64,000 bases of DNA, taken from contig NZ_BMVO01000011.1 in the NCBI RefSeq assembly GCF_014650755.1, positions 62,001-126,000 of the forward strand. The letters run 5' to 3'. This DNA comes from Streptomyces chryseus (GTDB lineage: Bacteria; Actinomycetota; Actinomycetes; Streptomycetales; Streptomycetaceae). Below the pieces are notes generated by a model. It searched no databases. It had not been told where the DNA came from and saw nothing but the letters and a program-made list of their open reading frames with translations. Shown here piece after piece: positions 58,673 to 64,000 of this stretch (position 1 is the stretch's first letter; every line of letters starts with the position of its first letter). Made by a program: the position numbers and the translations under genes.

Positions 58673-59536
58673 GTGACCGCAGGCGAGTCGAGCGGCTCCG
58701 TGGTGCGGCGCATCCTGCTGGGATCCCAGCTCAGGAAGCTGCGTGAGTCGCGTGGAGTCACCCGCGAGGCGGCCGGCTACTCGATCCGCGCATCCGAATC
58801 GAAGATCAGCCGCATGGAGTTGGGACGGGTGAGCTTCAAGGCGAGAGACGTCGAGGACCTCCTCACGCTGTACGGCGTCACGGACCAGGCGGAGCGCGAG
58901 TCGCTGCTGAGCCTGGCCCGGGAGGCCAACGTGGCGGGCTGGTGGCACAGTTACGGCGACGTGCTGCCCGGCTGGTTCCAGACGTACATCGGACTCGAAG
59001 GCGCCGCCTCCCTCATCCGGATCTATGAAGTCCAGTTCGTGCACGGGCTGTTGCAGACGGAGAGCTACGCCCACGCCGTCGTCTCGCGCGGCATGCCGCA
59101 CGCGAGCGCGGCCGAGATCGACCGCAGGGTGGCCCTGCGCCTGGAGCGCCAGAAGGTGCTCGTGTCCGAGCGCGCGCCGCACTTCCACGCCGTACTGGAC
59201 GAGGCCGCGCTGCGCCGTCCGTACGGCGACCGGAGGGTGATGCGGGGGCAGTTGCGGCACCTCATAGAGGTGTCCGAGCAGCCGAACATCACGCTTCAGG
59301 TGATGCCGTTCAGTTTCGGCGGGCACGCGGGCGAGAGCGGCGCCTTCACCATGCTCCAGTTCCCCGAGTCGGATCTCTCGGACCTCGTCTACCTGGAGCA
59401 GCTCACCAGCGCGCTCTATCTGGACAAGCGCGAGGAGGTCGCGCAGTACCAGAGGGTGATGGAGCGGCTGCAGAAGGACAGTCCGAGTGCGGCCGAGACG
59501 CGGGATGTGCTCCGCGGTCTGCTCCAACTCACATAA
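58673..59536 (+). CDS. XRE-family regulator with DUF5753 domain
   Basis: The 287-residue regulator has an HTH at ~17-62 (LRKLRESRGVTREAAGYSIRASESKISRMELGR). Its C-terminal DUF5753 domain (VQFVHGLLQTESYAHAVV, TLQVMPFSFGGHAG) is typical of the Scr1-type family. It probably controls or is controlled by the neighbouring DUF397 and ATPase proteins, and may bind the 28-nt elements. The GTG start has GGAG 4 nt upstream. The regulator's own upstream region lacks the element. Confidence 0.85.
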   Translation: MTAGESSGSVVRRILLGSQLRKLRESRGVTREAAGYSIRASESKISRMELGRVSFKARDVEDLLTLYGVTDQAERESLLSLAREANVAGWWHSYGDVLPGWFQTYIGLEGAASLIRIYEVQFVHGLLQTESYAHAVVSRGMPHASAAEIDRRVALRLERQKVLVSERAPHFHAVLDEAALRRPYGDRRVMRGQLRHLIEVSEQPNITLQVMPFSFGGHAGESGAFTMLQFPESDLSDLVYLEQLTSALYLDKREEVAQYQRVMERLQKDSPSAAETRDVLRGLLQLT

Positions 59537-59599
59537 CCGGCCAGTACGATGACGTTTTATCAGGAGTCCGCACCTGCACACCTTGCAGTAAGGGATCGC

Positions 59600-61057
59600 A
59601 TGTCCTTCTTCACCGACCTGGCCCACCAGTACATCGACGGCGAGTGGCGGACCGGCAGCGGCTCGTGGGACATCATCGACTTCAACCCGTACAACGGGGA
59701 GAAGCTCGCCGCGATCACCGTCGCCTCGGTGGACGAGGTCGACGAGGCGTACCTCGCGGCGGAGCGCGCGCAGCCGGCCTGGGCGGCGTCCAGCGCGTAC
59801 CGCAGGAGGGACGTCCTCGAACGCGCCCTGCGGATCACGCAGGACCGCGAGGACGAGATCGTCGAGGCGATCATCGACGAGCTCGGCGGCACCCGGCTGA
59901 AGGCGGCGTACGAGGTCCATCTCGCCAAGGAGTTCCTGCGCGAGGCGATGCAGACCGCCGTGCGTCCCGAGGGGCGCATCCTGCCGTCGCCGGTGGAGGG
60001 CAAGGAGAACCGGGTCTACCGGCTGCCGGTCGGCGTCGTCGGCGTCATCAGCCCGTTCAACTTCCCGTTCCTGGTGACGCTCAAGTCCGTCGCCCCCGCG
60101 CTGGCGCTGGGCAACGCGGTCGTGATCAAGCCGAACCAGAACACGCCCGTCGTCGGCGGCGGCCTCATAGCCAAGATCTTCGAGGACGCCGGGCTGCCCG
60201 CCGGACTGCTGAACGTGCTGATCACCGACATCGCGGAGATCGGCGACGCGCTGATAGAGCACCGGGTGCCGAAGGTGATCTCCTTCGCCGGCTCGGACAA
60301 GGTGGGCCGGCACGTCGCCGCCGTCGCCGCGAGCCACTTCAAGCGCGCGGTGCTGGAGCTGAGCGGCAACAGCGCGCTGGTCGTCCTCGACGACGCGGAC
60401 CTCGACTACGCCGTGGACGCCGCCGTCTTCAGCCGCTTCGTGTACCAGGGCCAGGTCTGCATGGCCGCCAACCGCATCCTGGTGGACCGGTCGGTGGAGG
60501 CGGAGTTCACGGAGAAATTCGTCGCGAAGGTACGGTCCCTGGTCACCGGTGACCCGGCCGACTCCAGAACGCACATAGGCCCCGTCATCAACACCTTCCA
60601 GGCGGACTCCCTGACGGCGCTCGTCGAGCAGGCCCTCGCGGAGGGCGCCACCGCTCTCGTCCAGGGATCTACGCGCGGCAACCTCGTCGAGCCGACGGTG
60701 CTGAGCGGGCTGGCGGCGGACTCCCCGGTGCTGGCGCAGGAGATCTTCGGCCCCGTGGTGCTGCTGATCCCCTTCGACGGCGAGGAGGAGGCCGTACGGA
60801 TGGCCAACGACAGCCCGTACGGGCTGAGCGGGGCGGTGCACACGGGGAACCTGGAGCGGGGCGTGCGGTTCGCCAAGCGCGTCGAGACCGGCATGATCCA
60901 CGTCAACGACTCGACCGTCCAGGACGATCCGCAGGTCGCCTTCGGCGGCGAGAAGTTCTCGGGGCTCGGGCGGCTCAACGGGGAGTCGGCGGTGGAGGCA
61001 TTCACCACCCAGAAGTGGATCTCCGTACAGCACGGACGGACCGACTTCCCGTTCTGA
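59600..61057 (+). CDS. Aldehyde dehydrogenase (benzaldehyde dehydrogenase-like)
   Basis: The 485-residue NAD(P)-dependent enzyme oxidises aldehydes to acids. The catalytic Cys is in YQGQVCMAANR and the general base Glu in LELSGNSA. Cofactor-binding residues appear in SPFNFPFL and IKPNQNTP, and the protein ends KWISVQHGRTDFPF. A good start is the ATG at 59600 with AAGGG upstream; an in-frame ATG at 59549 is weaker. TACGAT (59545-59550) may be the -10. The substrate is not determinable. Confidence 0.9.
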   Translation: MSFFTDLAHQYIDGEWRTGSGSWDIIDFNPYNGEKLAAITVASVDEVDEAYLAAERAQPAWAASSAYRRRDVLERALRITQDREDEIVEAIIDELGGTRLKAAYEVHLAKEFLREAMQTAVRPEGRILPSPVEGKENRVYRLPVGVVGVISPFNFPFLVTLKSVAPALALGNAVVIKPNQNTPVVGGGLIAKIFEDAGLPAGLLNVLITDIAEIGDALIEHRVPKVISFAGSDKVGRHVAAVAASHFKRAVLELSGNSALVVLDDADLDYAVDAAVFSRFVYQGQVCMAANRILVDRSVEAEFTEKFVAKVRSLVTGDPADSRTHIGPVINTFQADSLTALVEQALAEGATALVQGSTRGNLVEPTVLSGLAADSPVLAQEIFGPVVLLIPFDGEEEAVRMANDSPYGLSGAVHTGNLERGVRFAKRVETGMIHVNDSTVQDDPQVAFGGEKFSGLGRLNGESAVEAFTTQKWISVQHGRTDFPF

Positions 61058-61060
61058 CCG

Positions 61061-61323
61061 GCCAGCGCCGGCGAGCTGTCGCTGGCCGGGCTCCTCAAGC
61101 ACGTCTCGGAGGTCGAGGAGAGCTGGCTCGCCCGGGCCCGGCAGGTCGCGCCAGAGATCCGGCGTTCCCGGACGACGAGCGTGTGTCGATGCGCTGGCTG
61201 CTGCTGCGGCTGATCACCGAGATCTCCCGGCACTCCGGCCACGCCGACATCGTCAGCGAGAGCCTGGACGGCAGGACGGCGTTCGAGCTGGTGGCCCTGG
61301 AACGCGGCGAGTCCTGGGTCTGA
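61061..61323 (+). pseudogene. DUF664/DinB-like protein remnant
   Basis: ASAGELSLAGLLKHVSEVEESWLAR is the classic start of the DUF664 core, but after about 25 codons the frame changes. RDPAFPDDERVSMRWLLLRLITEISRHSGHADIVSESLDG then follows, which is the end of the same family. The middle metal-site region is missing. There is also no proper start codon. The gene lost its centre and its N terminus. Confidence 0.65.
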
Positions 61324-61360
61324 ACCTGCCGCTTTCGCGCCGGCCGCACCCGATACCCTC

Positions 61361-61376
61361 TGATCAAAGTTGAGTA
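61361..61376. promoter_or_regulatory. PadR-type operator, box 1
   Basis: TGATCAA-AG-TTGAGTA is an imperfect 7-2-7 inverted repeat just before padR and 14 nt before its ATG, downstream of a possible -10 TACCCT. It resembles boxes 2 and 3. Confidence 0.55.
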
Positions 61377-61389
61377 GAAGGGTGCGGCG

Positions 61390-62007
61390 ATGTCAGCGAT
61401 CAGGCTGCTGGTCCTCGGGGCCGTCCGCCAGCACGGGCGCGCGCACGGTTACCAGGTCCGCAACGACCTGGAGTACTGGGGCGCCCATGAGTGGTCCAAC
61501 GCCAAGCCCGGCTCCATCTACCACGCGCTGAAGCAGATGGCCAAGCAGGGACTGCTACTGGCCCACGAGATCGCGCCGAGCACGGCCGGCGGGCCGCCGA
61601 GGACCGAGTACGAGGTCACGGACAAGGGCACCGAGGAGTACTTCGCGCTGCTCCGCGAGGCGCTGACGACGTACGACCAGAAGATGGACGTGCTGTCGGC
61701 CGGGATCGGCTTCATCGTCGACCTGGAGCGGGCCGAGGTGGTCGAGCTGCTCAATCGGCGGGTGGAGGGCCTGGAGGCGTGGCGGTCGTCCGTCACCGAG
61801 TACTACACGCCGGAGGACGGGCCCGAGTCGCTCGGCCACATCGGCGAGATCATGAACATGTGGGTCCACTCGGCGGACGCCGGCGCCCAGTGGACGCGCG
61901 GGCTCATCGCCCGGATCGAGGCGGGGGCGTACACCTTCGCGGGGGAGGGCGGCGACCCCTTCGTCGGGGGGCTGGCCGACGGCCAGGAGAACCCGTACGC
62001 CAACTAA
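61390..62007 (+). CDS. PadR-family transcriptional regulator
   Basis: The 205-residue repressor has the winged helix (RLLVLGAVRQHGRAHGYQVRNDLE, then KPGSIYHALKQMAKQGLL) and PPRTEYEVTDKGTEEY. A C-terminal Vir_act_alpha_C helical dimer domain follows. It should sense a drug or metabolite and derepress the ABC exporter downstream. AAGGGTG lies upstream of the ATG. The TAA stop sits inside operator box 2. Confidence 0.9.
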   Translation: MSAIRLLVLGAVRQHGRAHGYQVRNDLEYWGAHEWSNAKPGSIYHALKQMAKQGLLLAHEIAPSTAGGPPRTEYEVTDKGTEEYFALLREALTTYDQKMDVLSAGIGFIVDLERAEVVELLNRRVEGLEAWRSSVTEYYTPEDGPESLGHIGEIMNMWVHSADAGAQWTRGLIARIEAGAYTFAGEGGDPFVGGLADGQENPYAN

Positions 62008-62020
62008 TCAAGCTTGACTA
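62005..62020. promoter_or_regulatory. PadR-type operator, box 2
   Basis: TAATCAA-GC-TTGACTA, 6 of 7 symmetric, overlaps the padR stop and contains a -35 TTGACT (62014-62019). Confidence 0.7.
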
Positions 62021-62043
62021 ACACCGCAGGGTCGGATTACTTT
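62014..62043 (+). promoter_or_regulatory. Promoter of the ABC exporter genes
   Basis: TTGACT (62014-62019), 18 nt, TACTTT (62038-62043). The -35 is inside operator box 2 and box 3 lies just downstream of the -10, so binding at either would block it. Confidence 0.6.
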
Positions 62044-62050
62044 GAGGCCG

Positions 62051-62066
62051 TAGTCAAGTTTGACTA
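62051..62066. promoter_or_regulatory. PadR-type operator, box 3
   Basis: TAGTCAA-GT-TTGACTA is a perfect 7-2-7 inverted repeat 46 nt from box 2, directly upstream of the ABC ATPase. Confidence 0.75.
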
Positions 62067-62086
62067 CACCTGTCCGGAGGAGAGGG

Positions 62087-63070
62087 ATGTCATTGACCGG
62101 CGCTCACGCCGACGACGCGGCGATCGTCGTCGAAGGAGCACAGAAGCGGTACGGGCAGAAGCGGGCCCTGGACGGTCTCGACCTGGTGGTGCGGCGCGGC
62201 ACGGTGCACGGCGTACTGGGGCCCAACGGCGCGGGGAAGACCACGATCGTCCGGATCCTGGCCACGCTGCTGCGGCACGACGCGGGACGGGTGGAGGTGG
62301 CCGGGTACGACGTGCGGTCGCGGCCCGCTGAGGTGCGGCGGCGGATCGGGCTGCTCGGGCAGCACGCGGCGGTGGACGAGGAACTGGGCGGGCGGCAGAA
62401 CCTGGAGATGTTCGGCCGGCTGTACCACCTGGGGGCACGCCGGGCGGGCGAGCGGGCGGACGAACTCCTCGCACGGTTCGGGCTCGCGGACACCGGGAGC
62501 AAGGCGGTCGGCAAGTACAGCGGGGGCATGCGGCGGCGGCTCGACCTGGCGGCCTCGCTGATCACGGACCCGCAGGTGTTGTTCCTGGACGAGCCGACGA
62601 CCGGGCTCGATCCGCGCGGGCGCGCGGAGGTGTGGGGCGCGGTGCGGTCGCTGGTCGGAGGCGGCACGACCGTACTGCTCACCACGCAGTACCTGGAGGA
62701 GGCCGACCAACTGGCGGACCGGATCACGGTCGTCGACCGGGGCAGGGCCGTCGCGGAGGGCACGCCGGACGACCTGAAGCGCACGGTCGGCGGCGACCGC
62801 ATCGATGTGGTGCTGCGCGATGCGCGGCACCTGGACGCGGCGGCCGCCCTGGTCGGCCCGGACGCGGAGACCGACGCGTACCGGCGGCGGATCAGCGCGC
62901 CGGTGGCGGACCGGATGGCCGCGCTGGCCAGGACCGTACGGGCGCTGGAGGCGGCCGGGATCGAGGCGGAGGACATCGCGCTGCGCCGGCCGACGCTCGA
63001 CGAGGTGTTCCTGCACCTCACGAAGGAGACGGAACCCGGGGACTTCGCGGACGAGGAGGTCGTGGCATGA
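62087..63070 (+). CDS. ABC transporter ATPase (DrrA-like)
   Basis: The 327-residue ATPase has GPNGAGKTT (Walker A), YSGGMRRRLD (signature), VLFLDEPTTGLD (Walker B) and a C-terminal DUF4162 domain ending with RPTLDEVFLHLT, as in drug-resistance exporters of the DrrA type. GGAGG lies 6 nt before the ATG. It overlaps the permease gene by ATGA, and both should form one complex. Confidence 0.93.
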   Translation: MSLTGAHADDAAIVVEGAQKRYGQKRALDGLDLVVRRGTVHGVLGPNGAGKTTIVRILATLLRHDAGRVEVAGYDVRSRPAEVRRRIGLLGQHAAVDEELGGRQNLEMFGRLYHLGARRAGERADELLARFGLADTGSKAVGKYSGGMRRRLDLAASLITDPQVLFLDEPTTGLDPRGRAEVWGAVRSLVGGGTTVLLTTQYLEEADQLADRITVVDRGRAVAEGTPDDLKRTVGGDRIDVVLRDARHLDAAAALVGPDAETDAYRRRISAPVADRMAALARTVRALEAAGIEAEDIALRRPTLDEVFLHLTKETEPGDFADEEVVA

Positions 63071-63858
63071 GCGCGAACGCGGTCGGATGGGCGGTCGCCG
63101 ACTCCTGGACGATGACGCGGCGGGAACTCGCCCACTGGGGGCGGCAGCCGGTCCAGGTCGTCGTCGGCCTGGTCTTCCCGGTGATGCTGCTGCTCATGTT
63201 CGGCTTCCTGATCGGCGGCGGCAAGGGCGTCCAGGGGGACTACGTCGACTTCCTGGTGCCCGGCATGCTGGCGCTGACCATGGCCTTCGGCCTGGAGGCG
63301 ACGATGCTCGCGGTCACCCAGGACCTCAACAAGGGCGTCATCGACCGGTTCCGCTCCATGCCGATGACCTCGGGGGCGGTGCTCGTGGGGCGCGCGGTCG
63401 CGGACATGCTCCAGTCGGCGGCCGGCCTGGTGATCCTGGTCGGCGTGGGGTGGGCGGTCGGGTGGCGCTGGCACGGCGGGCCGCTCGCGTTCCTGGGGGC
63501 GCTGGGGCTGTTGCTGCTGCTGCGTTTCGCGATGCTGTGGGTCGGCATCCACCTGGCGATGGTGGCGGGCAGGCCGGAGATGGTCCAGGCGGTGCAGATC
63601 CTGGTGTGGCCGGTGGGCTTCCTCTCCAGCGTCTTCGCGGCGCCGGCGTCGATGCCGGACTGGCTCGGCAGGGTCGTCCAGTGGAACCCGCTGTCGGCGA
63701 CCGCCACGGCGGTACGGGACCTCTTCGGCAGCCCGGCGGCGGCCGCCTCCTCCTGGCCCGCGGAACACGCGGGGCTGCTGGCGGTGGTGTGGCCGGTGGT
63801 GCTGGTGGCGGTGTTCTTTCCGCTGGCGGTACGGCGGTTCGGACGGCTGAACCAGTGA
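63067..63858 (+). CDS. ABC-2 type permease (DrrB-like)
   Basis: The 263-residue integral membrane protein has about six helices with the ABC-2 type pattern (DFLVPGMLALTMAFG, IDRFRSMPMTSGAVL, PLSATATAVRDLFG). The N terminus faces the cytoplasm. It pairs with the ATPase to expel lipophilic compounds; the substrate is unknown, and no biosynthetic genes are seen here. Confidence 0.92.
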   Translation: MSANAVGWAVADSWTMTRRELAHWGRQPVQVVVGLVFPVMLLLMFGFLIGGGKGVQGDYVDFLVPGMLALTMAFGLEATMLAVTQDLNKGVIDRFRSMPMTSGAVLVGRAVADMLQSAAGLVILVGVGWAVGWRWHGGPLAFLGALGLLLLLRFAMLWVGIHLAMVAGRPEMVQAVQILVWPVGFLSSVFAAPASMPDWLGRVVQWNPLSATATAVRDLFGSPAAAASSWPAEHAGLLAVVWPVVLVAVFFPLAVRRFGRLNQ

Positions 63859-63917
63859 GGAAGCCGACCGGCTGAAAGGGGAACCCGGTCGCGGTCCGCG
63901 GTGTACCAGAAGGAGAA

Positions 63918-63942
63918 GCGGTCCACTGGGGCCGTGGACCGC
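63918..63942. terminator. Hairpin after the ABC exporter
   Basis: GCGGTCCAC pairs perfectly with GTGGACCGC (9 bp, 7-nt loop), 60 nt past the stop and 16 nt before the next ATG. It may be the terminator or an operator of the next gene. Confidence 0.5.
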
Positions 63943-63958
63943 GAGACCGGGGGCTGTC

Positions 63959-64000
63959 ATGAGCAAGCGGTTCACTTCGGTGGGGGCGCTGGCGGGCGTG
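63959..64000 (+). CDS. Start of a further gene, cut by the window end
   Basis: Fourteen codons are visible (MSKRFTSVGALAGV). The basic start and hydrophobic follow-on suggest a signal peptide or membrane protein. A GGGGG run lies 4 nt upstream. No function can be given. Confidence 0.4.
   Translation, partial: MSKRFTSVGALAGV

Overview
The window looks like the chromosome of a Streptomyces species. GC is very high, starts are often GTG or TTG, and stops overlap following starts. Several genes are recognisable as Streptomyces markers: the bldG/anti-sigma pair, hppA, topA, a membrane-domain/thymidylate-kinase fusion, and a Tad-type secretion cluster beside a DECH-box helicase. From memory, gene order from about 0.5 to 34.6 kb follows a conserved Streptomyces core block. 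Order inside the secretion block also resembles Mycobacterium tuberculosis Rv3649-Rv3661. No database was searched.

Core part (1-34.8 kb). It begins with the 5' end of nhaA and with acsA, both on the minus strand. Next are a SulP transporter fused to a beta-carbonic anhydrase, a deacetylase-like lipoprotein, a CooC-like ATPase and a Fic-like protein. Two structured RNAs flank the HAD phosphatase gene: a probable 6S-like RNA (8.9-9.06 kb) and a 6C RNA (10.03-10.14 kb). Seven tightly coupled tad genes (10.4-15.5 kb) run into the convergent DECH helicase. bldG and its anti-sigma partner, the proton-pumping pyrophosphatase, a small lipoprotein, a methyltransferase, topA, the kinase fusion, holB and a tripeptidyl-aminopeptidase-like lipoprotein follow. 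A tRNA-Thr(CGT) closes this part.

Accessory part (34.8-61.4 kb). It starts with the frameshifted 3' end of a phage-type integrase lying against the tRNA, as expected for an old integration site. The segment carries a SWIM/SNF2 pair, an internally shortened MFS gene, and a large catalase behind a perfect SigB-type promoter. It also has a compact amino-sugar locus: SIS isomerase, divergent DeoR-type regulator, secreted NEW3 protein and a GH109-like enzyme. A VOC protein, a solitary P450, a frameshifted dps, a family-A polymerase and a DUF2786 protein follow. The zinc-free ribosomal protein set (S14, L28, L33, L31, S18) lies here with a COG0523 protein and a candidate Zur operator. A DUF397/ATPase/XRE module comes next. 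At least three gene remnants have a start and an end fused with the middle missing: ABC transporter, FUSC protein and DUF664 protein. The segment is a patchwork of gains and decay.

End (61.4-64 kb). A PadR repressor with three matching operator-like boxes probably controls itself and a DrrAB-like ABC exporter. The start of one more gene is cut by the window edge.

The most unusual regulatory signal is a 28-nt element (27 of 28 identical). It sits exactly 16 nt upstream of a -10-like hexamer in front of both the DUF397 gene and the anti-sigma-type ATPase gene. Many genes here also start 6-8 nt after a -10-like hexamer with no Shine-Dalgarno sequence, which suggests leaderless mRNAs.
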